DNA from: Schistocerca nitens
Taxonomy: Eukaryota; Arthropoda; Insecta; Orthoptera; Acrididae
Direction of reading: 5' to 3'
Assembly: GCF_023898315.1 (NCBI RefSeq)
Contig: NC_064616.1
Coordinates: 293,732,934-293,796,933 of the forward strand
DNA length: 64,000 bases
Below are positions 19,170 to 31,099 of this stretch, piece after piece (position 1 is the stretch's first letter; each line of letters begins with the position of its first letter). Both the position numbers and the translations under genes were made by a program. Under the pieces are notes generated by a model. The model searched no databases. It saw nothing but the letters and a program-made list of their open reading frames with translations, and was not told where the DNA came from.

Positions 19170-19480
19170 AAGCACTTACTTTAGTTCAAAAAGGGGTCCA
19201 CTACTCAAGAACACACATCTTCAATAATTTGCCAGTAAACAAAAAAAATTGAGTAACAAATAAAGATCAGTTTGAAAGGAGCCTGAAAGATTTACCAGTG
19301 GTCAACTCCTACTACTCCATTGACGAATTTTTTAATAGAAACAAATGATGTATTGTATATATTCATACTATGAGTATCGTTATTTCAACTTTAAAAAAAA
19401 TAAAATAAATTGACAGGTTCCACATCCACGAGGATCTCCTCAGCACGGATCTATGGAACGAAAAACTAATCTAATCTAAT

Positions 19481-19999
19481 AAACCCAGAAACTGGACGGT
19501 AGGTGACTGGACGCGTATACTGTGGTTCAAAGAGTAGCGATTTTTCAGTTGAAAACATGAAGCAAGGTGGCAAATGCACCGACGGCACAACGAATTGTTT
19601 AACCCACAGTGTTTGAAGGGCGTAGTTCAGGCTGAAGGTGGTTCCGGGGTGTTTCTGGTTTTTTTGTCCTCCCATGATTTTGTTCCCATTCAGTCAACTT
19701 ACCGTGATTACGAACCAGGCCAATTATAACAACATAAAAAAAAGTAAGTGCTGCCGTTTTACGCGCTATCTGTGGAAATAGTAGTTCAGGCTGGAGGCTG
19801 TTCTGTGTTGTTTTGGGGGCCATTTTCGTAGGATGACTTGGGACACTTATTTAGGTTGTCGTGGACTCGGTCGGACGTTTGTCTCAAAAATTTCGGTCAC
19901 CAACTGCAGTCCTTTCTTCTGCATCCTCATGATGATTATGTTGTGGACACTCCCGCCTTCCAAGATGATAACAACCGTGTTCACAGGGCTCTACATCTA
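19481..19999 (+). mobile_element. Old Tc1-like remnant, first and second catalytic regions
   Basis: Near 19490-19550 the plus strand reads NWTVGDWTRILWF then RFFS, the decayed form of NWTVEDWKRVLWSDESRF. Near 19930-19985 it reads GDYVV..TPAFQDDNNRVHRA, the second catalytic block. A segment around GTAGTTCAGGCTGxAGG occurs twice (19622 and 19787), a short internal duplication. The third block follows at 21031-21165 after an inserted LINE. Confidence 0.7.
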
Positions 20000-21030
20000 T
20001 ATCTACATATATACTCCGCTAGCCACGAAGCGGTGTGTGGCGGAGGGCACAATTCGCGCCAAAATCATATTTATTCCCCCTCAGTTCCACTCGCGGATCG
20101 CGCGAGCGAGAAACGACTGTCTGGACGCCTCAGTACGAGCTCTTATTTCCCTTATCTTTGAATGATGATCATTACGCGATTTGAAAGTTGGTGGTAATAA
20201 TATTTGCTCTACATCCTCGGTGAAGATTGGATTTCGGAATTCTGTTTAGCGCGTCGTCTATCTGCAAGTGTGTCCCACTTCAAACTTTCTATGAGATTTG
20301 TAACGCTCTCGCGATGGCTAACTGTACCAGTCACGAATCTTTCCGCTCATCTTTGGACCTTCTCAATCTCTTAAATCAGACCCAACTGGTAAGGGTCCCA
20401 TACAGATGAACAATACTCTAAGACTGGACGAACTAACGTATTGCAAGCTATTTCCTTTGTTGAAGGACTGCATCGCTTCAGGATTCTATCAATAAACAGC
20501 AATCTAGAGTTCGCCTTACCTGTTACTTGTGCAATCTGATCATTCCATTTGAGATCATTTCGAATAGTCACACCCAGATACTTGACTGATGTTACCGCTT
20601 CCAAAGACTGATCATTTATTTTGTACTCATACATTAATGGGGATTTTCGTCTTGTTATACGCAGTAGATTACGCTTACTAATATTGAGAGATAACTGCCA
20701 GTCATTACACCACGCATTTATTTTCTGCAAATCCTGATTGATTTGTTCACACAACTTTCGTGTGATTCTGCTTTCCTGTAGACTACAGCATCATCGGCAA
20801 ACAGTCTAAGGCCGCTGTCAATACCATCAACCAGATCGTTTGTGTAAATCGTAAAAAGCAGAGGACCTACTACGCTGCTGTGGGGCACACCTGATGTTAC
20901 TCTTGTTTCTGTTGAAGTTACCCCGTTCAGGACGACATACTGCTCCCTGTCTGTTAGAAAACTTTCTATCCAACCGCATATGTCATTGGATAGACCGTAA
21001 GCGCGCACTTTTTGTAGCTCCACACTTACA
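20000..21030 (-). mobile_element. LINE-A copy, antisense, 5'-truncated, inserted in a Tc1 remnant
   Basis: The minus strand encodes polymerase: MELQKVRAYGLSNDICGWI, FLTDREQYVVLNGVTSTETR, TSGVPHSSVVGPLLFTIYTN, FADDAVVY (catalytic box intact) and then, in another frame, INQDLQKINAWCNDWQLSLN, VTSVKYLGVTIRNDLKWNDQ and YCSSVWDPYQLGLI. The GVPQGS box reads GVPHSS. The tail at 20000-20060 has the family's CTACATCTATATCTACATAT start and GGTGTGTGGCGGAGGG. Confidence 0.85.
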
Positions 21031-21165
21031 TTCCTGGCTCGACCGACACTCAGTCACCATATCCCACCTCGACTTGTCCTCTAAACCAGCCGATCTTAAT
21101 CTCTTGAAAAATGTCTGGTATAATTTTGAACAGAGTATGAAGTGTAACAGTCAACATCTTCCATC
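21031..21165 (+). mobile_element. Tc1-like remnant, third catalytic region
   Basis: Reads HSWLDRHSVTISHLDLSSKP then ADLNLLKNVWYNFEQSM, the decayed form of the block ...SPDLNxIENxW. It continues the element interrupted at 20000. Confidence 0.6.
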
Positions 21166-22165
21166 TATCTACCAGCTACATACATACGCCGTAAGCCACC
21201 ATATGGTGCATGTCAGAAAGTACTTTGTACCACCATTTGTCATTTCCTTTATTGTTCCGGTCACAAATAGAGCGAGGGAAAAACGACTGTTTTCACGCTT
21301 CTGCAATAGCTCTACATTTTCTTATCTTCGAGGTACTTATGCGAAAGGCACGTTGGAGGCAATAGAATCGTTCTCAAGTCAACTTGAAATGCCGTTTCTC
21401 TAAATTTTCTCAACAGTGTCTCTCGAAAAGAAAGTCGTCTTCCCTCCAGAGATTCCCACTTGAGTTCACGAAGCATCTCCATAATGCTCGCGTGTTGATT
21501 AAACGTATCAGTAACAAGTCTAGCATTCCGCCTCTCAATTGCTACGATGTCTTCATTTAATCCGACACTGTCCTATGCGCGGTTACATTTACAGGTGAAC
21601 CACACTTTCCTAAAGCTTTATCAATAAAGAGAAGTCGACCATCCGCCTTCTCTACTACCGCACTCACGTGCTCGTCCCATTTCAAACCGCTGCCTAGATA
21701 TTTAATCAACGTGACTTTGTCTAGCAGCATACCACTAGTACTGTTTTAGAACATTATGGGATTGGTTTTCCTACTCATCTGCGAACACTTACATTTTTCT
21801 ACATTAAGAGCAAGCGGCCATTCATCAGACCAACTACAAATTGTGTCTAAGTCCTCTTGTATCCTACTCCAGCCACTCAAGAACCACACATTCCCGTATA
21901 CCACAGCGTCATCGCAAACAGGCACAGATAGCTGCTCATCCTGTCAATCAGATCATTTATGAACATAGAGAATAAGAACGGTCCTATCACTCTTCCCTGA
22001 GGCACTCCTGACGATACCCTTGTTTCCAATGAACATTCGCCGTCGAGGATAACGTACTGGGTTCTGTTACTTAAAAAAGTCTTCGAGCCACTCACATATA
22101 CGGGAACCTGTTCCGTATGCCTGTAACTTCGTTAACAGTCTGCAGAGGGACACTGTGTTAGGCGC
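21166..22165 (-). mobile_element. Second antisense LINE-A copy
   Basis: Tail CTACCAGCTACATACATACG..GGTGCATGTCAG at 21166; the polymerase is on the minus strand up to about 22165 (FLSNRTQYVILDGECSLETR, SSGVPQGRVIGPFLFSMFIN, DLIDRMSSYLCLFA). More diverged than the neighbouring copy, with several frame breaks. Two copies of one family end to end and in the same orientation suggest sequential insertion or a duplication. Confidence 0.8.
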
Positions 22166-22558
22166 TTTCTGGAGAGCTCGATGGGATCTAATCATTAATG
22201 AGTTTCTTCAGCTGGATAAGGCATAACTGAAAAACAATGTGGACTTTATCACTGAATTGAGGCCACTGTCAAGGCTAGAGGAGTTGTTACGCGGTATTAG
22301 CGTCATGTCTCCTGGGGCTGACAAATTTTTTTTGTCTGGTATGGTCACTTAAGCCACAGTGTCTATTTCGCTCTGCATTACTGGCAACACGCCGTGATCG
22401 ACTAGAACAACAGTTGGAAGTAGAGTGGTATAATATCTCCCAAAATGATATCTGACACTGATCTTCTCTATCCATGATTGTAGGTCTGCATTGTACGAAG
22501 AGAAGGCTTGAAGTAACTTTTGTCTCCAGGTGTATGACCGGATTATTTGAATGATATA
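22166..22558. other. Unassigned stretch
   Basis: No family recognised. Weak resemblance of the plus strand to LINE linker sequence (DFITELRPLSRLEELL-like) near 22240-22290 suggests decayed LINE. Confidence 0.3.
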
Positions 22559-23197
22559 CACCGCCCTTCCAAAAGATCTGAGACCGATTTTATTCTTAGC
22601 GTATAAGGTACATCAGCGCAGTAACTATGATGGCAGCTTCAACTAACAACTGTAAACAGCGTATGTGCATTCGACCAGGCGGTAGTGAGCAGGCAGTGTT
22701 AAGTAGTCTACATGCGGCTATAGTGTGTCAACTTCGTTGTTTGACAAATCGCAATGGAACAACATCTTTAAATTAAGTGTTCAAAACAATTTCCAGAATG
22801 TTTTGAAGAAGATAAACGTGTGCGTCAAGTTCGTCCTGCATAACTTGACTCCCGAACAGAAACGCCACGTGGACGCCTGCAGCGACTTAATTGAAATGCA
22901 AGACGTGGAAAAATCTTTCCTGAAAAAATTCATCACAGATGACGATACTTGATGTTATCAATACCTGAAGGGTCAACGATTTGACAACGTTACCGACATT
23001 CACGCCGATGTGACGCATGATTTGAACAACATCCCAAAGAAGGACTTTTCTGGCAGTTTCACAGGGTTGTGCGAACGTTCTGTCCATTTTATTCAAGTGG
23101 ACGGTAATTATGTAGAACACTTGAAGCATTGAACCACCATCTCATCTTTTCTTTATCATTTCTTATTAATCCATCCTCGAAACGTTCTGGGCTGTGA
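22559..23197 (+). mobile_element. Internally deleted mariner-like transposon (copy 1)
   Basis: Plus-strand transposase N-terminal half: SVQNNFQNVLKKINVCVKFV, LHNLTPEQKRHVDACSDLIE, DVEKSFLKKFITDDDTW. After WCYQY the reading passes directly to LKGQRFDNVTDIHADVTHDL, NNIPKKDFSGSF and YVEHLKH, the C-terminal end. The second and third catalytic blocks are therefore deleted; the first survives as TDDDTW. Weak TIRs are present at both ends. It cannot transpose by itself. A second copy with a similar gap is at 43852-44519. Confidence 0.8.
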
Positions 23198-24474
23198 TGG
23201 TCCAGTGCCCAACGAATGTAATATGTGGCTGAAACTGATTCATTCGAGCCCAATGTCTCAGGGATTTCGTTTTAATTTTCCACTAGCGCTTCTGAATTTC
23301 CCCAGGTGCGTACGATTTCGTAAGATATCTTAGGATTGGTCAACACAAATTGTTACCAGATTGGGGTCAAATCTTCTTTAGACTAAAGTTTCCCAAACTG
23401 ATGTTACACGATGTTCTGCAGGATGTGATTAAGTATGTAATATCTCTTTATATTCTACTAATTATCCCTGCACAATTCTATGAGTGAATTACGTTTCCTA
23501 CTTGACCATCTATATAATCGCAGAATCGATGCGCGGAGTAGTACAGTACTATTAATATTCCATGAGCGCATAATTACTCTTTGTAATATTCTCTCTGGTG
23601 CGTTGAGAGGACATCTAGGATCTTCTCCGTGCCGAATAGCCGCATTGAATAATTGTAATTTTGCCATCGAGATTACTGGAAGAAAGAGATTGAAAATATA
23701 TTCTACTCAAGAAAGTATATACTGAGCATTTATATCAAAGGTGTGCAAGGAATTTCATTATATATGTATTCTCTAATTGGAAATTTGCACGGAGGTATCG
23801 TTTCGATTGGGAATCGGAAGAGAACTTCCGATGAATTGGAAACGAACCTGCAATTATTAGATCCGAGAGCTCCATTATTTCATCGGATAATTAAACTCTA
23901 TCAGAGCCAACTTTCCGCTCGATCTGAGGTTCCCGACTGACTACACAACGCAAGAAAACCAAGACATTTTATTTACACAGGATTGCAGATCGCTTCGAAT
24001 CATCGAGACTGCGGACAAGGAGAGTCATCGTCCGATTCTGATTAAACAAGTAAAGCTTAATTATAACTTTCTTGAGTGACTGTGATGACTGTGATATCGT
24101 TGCTTATCAATGAGATCATTAATAAAATACTAATAACTAACATTCCTCCTCACCAGCAATCAGTATAAACACAATATTAATTAAAATTATAAGTATTCCG
24201 CGAAAAACTGTAAACAATATGGCGTTTTTTCGACATTTTGACGTAATAATTGCTTCTTTTTTAAATTTCATTGTGATTTCTGTGTCATTAGTTGTGATTT
24301 AAAATTGAAGTCAATACTGAATAAAACAAATTTTTCTCAATTTTTAAGATTTTATTAACCTTCAGATTAAACAAAGTGTTCATCAGAGTATCGGGATTCT
24401 CAAAGTATTCCACCAGAGGAAAATTTAGGGAATCCCTGCTCTGCCAGGAAGGCTGAGTTTAGTATCCTAGGTAC
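23198..24474. other. Unassigned stretch
   Basis: Direct reading shows open frames of 65-81 codons (23480-23725, 23743-23940) with no recognised domain or splice signals. AT-rich after 24060. Could be old element sequence; I see no family signature. Confidence 0.35.
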
Positions 24475-24687
24475 CGGGCGCACGGGGTAGCCACGCGGTC
24501 TAGGGGGCGTCTCGTCACGGTTCGTGCGGCTCCCCCCTTCGGAGGTGCGAGTCCTCCCTTGGGCATGGGTGTGTGTATTGCCCTTAGCATAAGTTAGGTT
24601 AAGTTAGATTAATTAGTGTGTAAGCCCTGGGACCGATGACCTCAGCAGTTTGGTCCCATAGTCCTTACCACAAATATCCATTTTTTT
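24475..24687 (+). mobile_element. tRNA-derived SINE, fourth family
   Basis: Head GGGGTAGCCACGCGGTCTAG (A box) and GAGGTGCGAGTCCTCCCTTG (B box), tail TTAGGTTAAGTTAGATTAAT and GACCTCAGCAGTTTGGTCCC, ending CCACAAATATCCA. Duplication cctaggta at 24466-24473 and 24689-24696. Confidence 0.85.
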
Positions 24688-24696
24688 CCCTAGGTA

Positions 24697-25081
24697 TTTA
24701 TGCAGCCCGCTATCCGTCAGTGTAAAGTGAATACACGGACTGGGGCTGCGGGACGCTTATTATGTGGAGCAGGGCGCAAATTACCTCGCAGTTTAGCGTT
24801 CTCAGGCACTCGACACTTGTATGTGGAACAAGACGGTGAACTGGCCAGTTTTGAAGAGGGAAGCGATGTCTACAAATACATAGTTAGTGCCCTGTGGGAT
24901 GTCAAATTTAGAGGAACTTTCCGATATTGTGATGGACCGATTTCCACATTTTGTTAAGAAATCCGACAAGGGTGTCTGTATACTACAAAAGAGGTTCAAA
25001 ATTTTGAGCTACAGCTTAATCCGGGCCCTGAGGACTGACATTCTGTCGCGCTGACCACTCAGCTACAGGGGGCGGACACCT
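24697..25081. other. Unassigned stretch with a tRNA-like fragment
   Basis: The open frame at 24700-24957 has no recognised domain. At 25038-25080, CATTCTGTCGCGCTGACCAC then TCAGCTACAGGGGGCGGAC looks like a reverse-oriented D-arm half of a tRNA-like SINE head. Confidence 0.35.
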
Positions 25082-26400
25082 CCAGATTACATTTGTAATG
25101 AAACACTGAAACTCACTAACACCAGGAAGAATCCCTCTAGTCTGAGATTCTGGACAAGTTGTAACAATTCAGAAGGATATAGTGGTTACAAAGAGCTACA
25201 AAGCAATTTGTCTTCTTAGCACCTTGGGTAAAGTTCAAGAGCACTTGCTGTGCAGTAGACTACAGTCCCACAGGGAGCTACATGACCTCAGCCAGAGCCA
25301 TTTCGGCTTTAGAAAGGGCAGATCCAACGACGTGGCAATTAACTGTGCTGTCAGCATTGTGGACAACTGTAATAGCAAGTACGATACTGCAGTGCCTGCA
25401 TTATTCTGATGACTATATACTGCGGTGACCACAGCCGTTACAAAACACATCAGATGAATTCGCAGTTGCGAATAATGACTACCATCAGCTGTAGAATGGA
25501 ATGACGACAATGAAAATTTGTGCCGGACCAGGACACGAATCCGGATTTCCCGCTTATCGCGAGCAGTCGTGTTACCATTTGGCTATCCGTGCAGATCTCA
25601 CAGCCAGACCCAAACTTCCATATGTCGCCAACCATACGTCTACGGTCCGGCACAAATTTTTCATTGTCGTCATTCCATTCTACAGCTGATGGTAGTCATT
25701 ATTCACAATTGCGAATTAATCTGATTTGTTTCGTAACGGCTGTGGGCGCCGCAGTGCATCGTCATCAGAATAACACAGGCACTGCAATATTGTATTTATC
25801 TGCCGATACCGAGCATGCGACTTTCAAGCACAACGTCTGATCTGTACGTGAATACACATAGTAGATGTCCAAGTACTGATCACAGACGTATCGTTGACGA
25901 CATATGGAAGTTTGAGTCTGGCCGTGAGTCGTGCACGGATAGCCAAATGGTAAGGTGATAAGCGGGAAATCCGGGTTCGAGTCCCAGTCCGGCACAAATT
26001 TTCATTGTCGTCATTCCATTCTACAGCTGATGGTAGTCATTATCCGCAATTGCTAATTCATCTGATAGTAGCAATTATATCGTAGAGATCGTGGTTGACA
26101 TTGTGGGTGCAATTGATAGTCTGTGGTGACAGGCAACGTTTGTAACAGACCTTCCTAGATTATTGGAAAGGGCGCAGTGTAGCGTGGGGTGCAACATCCA
26201 ATAAAGTAAAGAGGCGAGTCATTAAGGGCTGTCCACAGAGACAAATTTTCTGGGACCTTACCCTTGAGCCATTGCTAACATCTCGGAATGAGGTGTCAGA
26301 AATATTAGGCTATGCTGATGAGATGCTGGTTGTAGTTGCAGAATACTCAAGAGCAAGACTGGAAAGGAAAGCATGTGGTGTGCTTGCACAGGTTGAAATG
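25082..26400 (+). mobile_element. LINE-C (R1/Jockey-like) reverse transcriptase fragment, split by a foldback SINE
   Basis: The left piece (25082-25385) reads VTKSYKAICLLSTLGKVQEH, LLCSRLQSHRELHDLSQSHF and GFRKGRSNDVAINCAVSIVD. The right piece (26071-26400) reads IVGAIDSLW-like sequence, RRVIKGCPQRQIFWDLTLEP (the GxPQGS box) and ILGYADEMLVVVAEYSRARL, where the YADD box has become YADE. Both pieces are in plus sense and continue one polymerase, interrupted at 25386-26070. Broken at several points. Confidence 0.75.
25386..26070. mobile_element. tRNA-headed SINE array/foldback: three related copies
   Basis: The unit has a tRNA-like head (CACGGATAGCCAAATGGTAA; GGTTCGAGTCCCAGTCCGGC) and a tail AATTTTCATTGTCGTCATTC then CTACAGCTGATGGTAGTCAT. 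The tail occurs inverted at about 25386-25530 and in plus sense at about 25650-25790 and 25990-26070. The first two form a hairpin around a decayed head (25531-25640). The third is a separate full unit (about 25920-26070). Short matches (TAGCAAGTAC / TAGCAATTAT) at the edges may be its target duplication. Confidence 0.7.
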
Positions 26401-26574
26401 TCGCTGATGGATTTGGTACTCAGGTGACATCCAACGCCAAGCCCACATTCGAAGCAACTGAGTTCTCCTGGTAAACCAATTCTGCTATTACTGCTTCTCT
26501 GCTGAGAAGACGGTACTCTCTGCCTATATTTATATTGCAGGTTTTCCTCTCGTGACACTCTAGTCGTCAATTCC

Positions 26575-26790
26575 GCATTACATAAGGATATCCCCGAGGG
26601 AAATGGGACCTACAGTTTAACTTGGAATCCGAACCACCCGTCGTTTCTGGCAATACTTCACGTCCCTGAGAGGCGAATGCTAGGTTAAACCGTAAACTGA
26701 AAAATCCGTGGTCCAACTGGGATTCGATCATGCGAGCTCTCGTTTTCCAGGAACGCACATTCCCTTTAGACCATCTGCGCCGAAGGCCTG
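26575..26790 (-). mobile_element. Candidate tRNA-derived SINE, decayed
   Basis: On the minus strand it starts GGCGCAGATGGTCTAAAGGG (A-box-like) and has GATCGAATCCCAGTTGGACC (B-box-like), then a body rich in conserved-looking short words. No flanking duplication was found. Confidence 0.45.
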
Positions 26791-26799
26791 TTTGTTGTC

Positions 26800-27170
26800 T
26801 GCATATAATAAATGTATGACTTTACAGATATTGCAGCGAGCTGTTGTTCTTGCAGTGTGTTGCACTGGTTAGGGTCGCTGACTGGCGTGCTGCGGGCTGC
26901 CAGTTCAAACTATCTATTATTTAGTATTTATCGTTTCTGGGTGGTGCTCTAAATATCTTATGTTTCTAATGTTTGTATTCTTGTGAATATTCGATGTTTG
27001 CATAAATGACAGATATATGGAATACGGGATGCTTGTATAAATAGCTATACTCTCCGTCGAGGAAGTTAGTTCTGTTCTGGCTGTATGTTGGTGCTCGTAA
27101 TAAACTTGCTTTCAGTCCTAAGTGTTATATTTCTTTAATGACCGGCTTTCGTATATGGACTGTGTGATTA
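26800..27170 (+). mobile_element. Probable 5' LTR-like region of a Gypsy-type fossil
   Basis: TATAAATAGC near 27034, an AATAAA near 27099 and a T-rich end precede the gag-like frame by about 100 bases, the order expected in an LTR and leader. Exact ends were not determined and no matching 3' copy was seen. Confidence 0.4.
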
Positions 27171-27174
27171 TACA

Positions 27175-29110
27175 GTGACATTGTTCGGTGGACGCACCTG
27201 GTGCTTCAAAACATCTACATCCATGTGTCTCCAACTGGGCAATGTAAAAGCTGTCACCTACCGGAATACAAACAGTTGTGGAGGACCACCTTTACCTCGC
27301 TTCTCTTATACTCCAGGCTGTAAGAGAAGAGATACAACATTTCATGGCAGCCAGAACTGTTGGGCCGAGTACAGAAGAGAGACCAGCCATGAACGTCGAC
27401 CTCATACGTCTGAAGGTAATACGGAACGTCGAAGAACAGGTGTGTCAATATTTTGCACCAATCTCCACCAGCCGAACACTCCATGAAGAGTGGAGTCCAC
27501 CAATTGGAGTTACGCCACTGCCGTCGAACGATAACCCACAATCCAACCAACGCAGGTACATCATCTCTTCCACCAAGTTGAAACGCTACCAAGAAGAACA
27601 GATATTTGAAGGAAGGATAACAACACACCAGTCTGTTTCCACTGTGGACGCTCTGGACACGTTGCTCGCTACTGCAGAGAAAGAGGCATAGTGTTCGACG
27701 ACTATTACGCTGGAAGACGTCAACCACCACAACAGACTCATTCACGGCAGACAACTGCAAACGATTATAGCTGACCTGTGTGTCGAAGCTCATTGCCATA
27801 CCCTGGACGAAGTCACTCCCCAAGATGCCGTAGCCATTCACGTCGCCGTACGGTGCTACCAGCCGCTCGCTTAGCCACCTAATTCAGGAAAACTAAGCGA
27901 GGCGAAATCTAAGGAAGTGAAGCCGCTACCGATGAAAATCCTCCATGGATGACAGTTACCAAGATGACAGGAAATTTCATCGACGTCGTCATCGGCTGAC
28001 AACTAATTCAGTCAGAGGCTTCTTTTCCTGTAATGGATAATGCTTATGACGGCCAGCTAAAAAAGACCGTGTTTCGTGATAAGAAAACGGTTGTGCTGAA
28101 GATAGCAAATAGGAAATACGCCAGGCCGACAGGAACATGTATTGCAAGAATAACTGTCAATGACAGAATACAGTCCTTCGAATTTGTTGTTTATCAGAAA
28201 GTATTCATGCTGTTATTCTCGAGTGGAACTCCTTACAGGCATCACAAGCAGTCATTGACGGTGGAAGATCAGAGCTCCTGACTGACGACATTATTCCAAC
28301 ATGCAAACATGACCAACATTGCCCTAGTCGGTTGTTTGCCCTTGAAGTCGTTGGTATTTCGCCATCACATACAAAACGAGTGTCAGCCTTCAATCGAGAT
28401 GGTCAGTTAAACATTGAAGCCACAACTAATTTCTGGGAGAATGTGCACAGGGACAACCGAACCAATCGAGAAAGGGCAGATTAGTGGCATTGACGAAGAA
28501 TCGTGCTCTCCTACCACTACGGACAATGCAGGGGAGGAAGCTACTATCGAACTGCCAATAGGATCTGGCCTGACTGAGCAGCAACGTCGGTGACCGATAG
28601 AAATTCTGAGTTAATTTTAGGATGTTTTTAAATCCAAAGTGGAGAAAATACACACCAAGCGGCCCATGGTAAAACGCATGTCAATACTGAGGAGCCTTCA
28701 CCAATTAGTTAGCGCTCATAAAGAGTGTCGCCAGCTGAAAGATGGATAATCCAGGAGGACATGGAGAAGATGCTGCGAAATAACGTCACTGAAGAAGTTT
28801 GTTGGTTCTCCCCTATGATCCTGGGGAAGAAGAAGGACGGCACATGGAGTTTCTGCATCTACTACTGACGACTAAAATGTAGCGAAGAAAGATGTCTATC
28901 CATTGCTGCGCACTGATGACACTCTAGAGTTTCTGCAAAGAGGAAAAGTATTTCTCAATTATGGGCATGCAGACAGGTTACTGGCAAACTGAGGCTGTCG
29001 ACTATGACGGGGAAAAAACTACTTCCACAACTCCTGACGGCACCTATGAGCTCAAAGTTATGCCGTTTGGACTATATACTGCTCGGACTATCCCCCAGTT
29101 GTTGTGGTGG
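27175..29110 (+). mobile_element. Gypsy-type LTR retrotransposon fossil, family A (copy 1)
   Basis: Parts in order: a gag-like region ending in a CCHC zinc knuckle (CFHCGRSGHVARYC) at 27628-27684, a protease-like region around 28020-28200, and the first half of a Gypsy reverse transcriptase at about 28730-29100 (KKDGTWSFCIY; YELKVMPFG). RNase H and integrase of this family are not found next to it. It is a broken, old copy with many breaks (about ten or more). A second copy of the family lies at 39790-43850, where the later domains survive. Confidence 0.75.
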
Positions 29111-30480
29111 GCACTCTTCTCAGTAACTATTGATGTGACATTTGTTACTATCCACTGCCAGCATGCCGACAGTGATGTGCTGTCTTGGCCACCAGTGGAG
29201 CCTGATCTGGAGTTTGATTGGCGGGCAAACCCTTGCGGCAAACTCTGTCAGACTGTCTGTCGATGGCATATGAATTTGTGACCTCCGTAGCCATTGACCG
29301 ATTTTTCTGGCATGTCATTTCAGTGGTCCAGCTGGGTTGGCTGCAGCACTTCTCTTTGGTGTGGATCAGATGTGAAATACGTTTTTTCTTGTACATTATC
29401 AGCTCAGTGCTGTCCAGAAGGTTCTTATGCTTGCCACAGTGGAGCAATGCTGTCACGTGGCCATTCCCCGGCATTTCTTACTCCAATTGCCGCATGCATC
29501 ACACTGGGGTATGAGTCATATGAAGGCAATGTGACGTCACGTCTACTGGCTGGTGATTGATTGTGGCATTGAACATTTGGTGTGTTCTTCCTGGGCATGT
29601 GTACAGGACCAGGCTGCACCACTTCTCTCCTTAGCCAGTCCTGGATCACCCCTGGGACAGGGGGAACTCTTTGTGTGCAGCATGTGGTTGTTGCAGGTCG
29701 ATGCGTTGTCCAGTTTCCCGTACATAGCCAGTCTGTCCTCCACATCACCAACTTTCATGGTTCATGCACTGTCGGTTATTTTTGCCATTGAGGGATCCCC
29801 CAGGACCATGGTATCTCACAACACTCAGCAATTTGTGTCACAAGAGTTTGAGGACTTTTGTGTTCACAGTGGTATCCAGCATCTGACTACCACTCCATTT
29901 CACCAGGCTTCTAACTCAGAGATGGAGTCCATTGTGCATAAGTTTAAGACCCAAAGGAAGAAGTTCCATATCTGCCACTTCCCATTACGATGCATTGTCA
30001 AGCTTTCTGGCCATATACAGGGCAACGCCAGTCGATGGGTGCAGTGCAGCAGAATGTTTGAATGGGTGCCAGCCACAGCTTCTCCTGGACTTGCTGCACA
30101 ATGAGTCACATCCCACTTACTGCCATAGACTGCCATGTTTTCCTACTGGGGGCTGCCGTTTGGGCCCAGTCCTTTGGGCTGTAGTGGGGGAGGCTACCAG
30201 TTGTAATGGTGGACCACAAAGGTCAGCAGTTGTTTGTTGTGGATGTTGGTAGGGAGCAGCTGACCCATCATGCAAATCAGCTAAACCTGCATCCTGTTGG
30301 AGCATTACTGCTGTGGTCTGCTGGTGTGATGGGCAGCTGGTTGGGTCACAATGTTGTTTTGTGTGAGGGCTTGCACTTGCAGCAGCAGCCCACAGTGAAG
30401 CCCACACCTGCACCTGCTGATGTGGAGCTCATGGAATTTGATCTGCCACCCTCCTCCCCCTCCTTGTGACACCTGTGCAG
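29111..30480 (+). mobile_element. Gypsy-type LTR retrotransposon fossil, family B, integrase part
   Basis: The end of RNase H (SDVLSWPPVEPDLEFDW) is followed by a decayed integrase: zinc-binding region about 29330-29600 and core about 29690-29970 (SQEFEDFCVHSGIQHLTTTP, FHQASNSEMES). A C-terminal tail around 30200-30300 reads KGQQLFVVDVGREQL. Broken, with roughly ten breaks; old. A gag piece that seems to be of the same family is at 34850-35640. Confidence 0.7.
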
Positions 30481-30989
30481 ATAATGAAAAAGATTTTGAC
30501 AAGATCATAAAATATACAAATAGTATAGTTTTTGTTCTTTATCTGCCAGGACTTAATTTTTCTCATCATGCAAGGAATTCTCCACAAAAAGAATCCCTTA
30601 CAATAGCTGTACAGAGAGCAGTTACACTGCTCCGTGTAGCTGAATGAGGTTTTTTATTGTAAAACACTTTCTTGGACGTAATTGAAGGTGATTTTCATAT
30701 ATCCATTTGGATATACTGATGCCAATGTGGCATATTTGAAACTGTCGGTAAATATGCCTTGAGTCCCTGACTGTCAGCACAAGATTGTAGGCCTGATATT
30801 ATTATCATCAGTCATGGATTGGATAACTTCATGACCAGTAAATACTGCTGTATTCATGTATTTGTACCCACCTGATGTAATTAATTAGTTTGTTAGTGTC
30901 CATGTATTGTAGATCATATATTATATTCACAATAAATGTTATGATGCATAGCCTGTCAGTTGCACAGAGACAAGAGACAATTAGAGAAA
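30481..30989. other. Unassigned stretch
   Basis: No recognised family. The minus strand near 30900-31000 may be LINE 3' sequence. Confidence 0.3.
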
Positions 30990-30993
30990 GGCT

Positions 30994-31073
<80 letters not shown>

Positions 31074-31085
31074 ACACACACACAC
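30990..31085. repeat. Compound GA/CA microsatellite
   Basis: (GA)n at about 30998-31036 followed by (CA)n at about 31039-31085. Frames crossing it are artefacts. Confidence 0.97.
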
Positions 31086-31099
31086 CTCCTGGCAGATTA

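Larger units (their letters stand above)
16867..19480 (+). mobile_element. LINE-B (Jockey-like), 5'-truncated
   Basis: Starts abruptly in the endonuclease domain, contains two long ORF pieces and a short 3' UTR, and ends in GGATCTATGGAACG followed by ACTAATCTAATCTAAT, a simple-repeat tail usual for such LINEs. There is only one frame break between the long frames, so the insertion is relatively recent compared with the other LINEs here. A 3' copy of the family lies antisense at 40390-41870. Confidence 0.85.

Noticed and set aside
23480-23940. Two plus-strand open frames as a small host gene
   Set aside because: No splice signals, domain or codon bias; could be old repeat sequence. Left as unassigned.
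27254-27841. Minus-strand 195-aa frame
   Set aside because: It is the complement of the Gypsy-type gag region; the plus strand carries the recognisable zinc knuckle.
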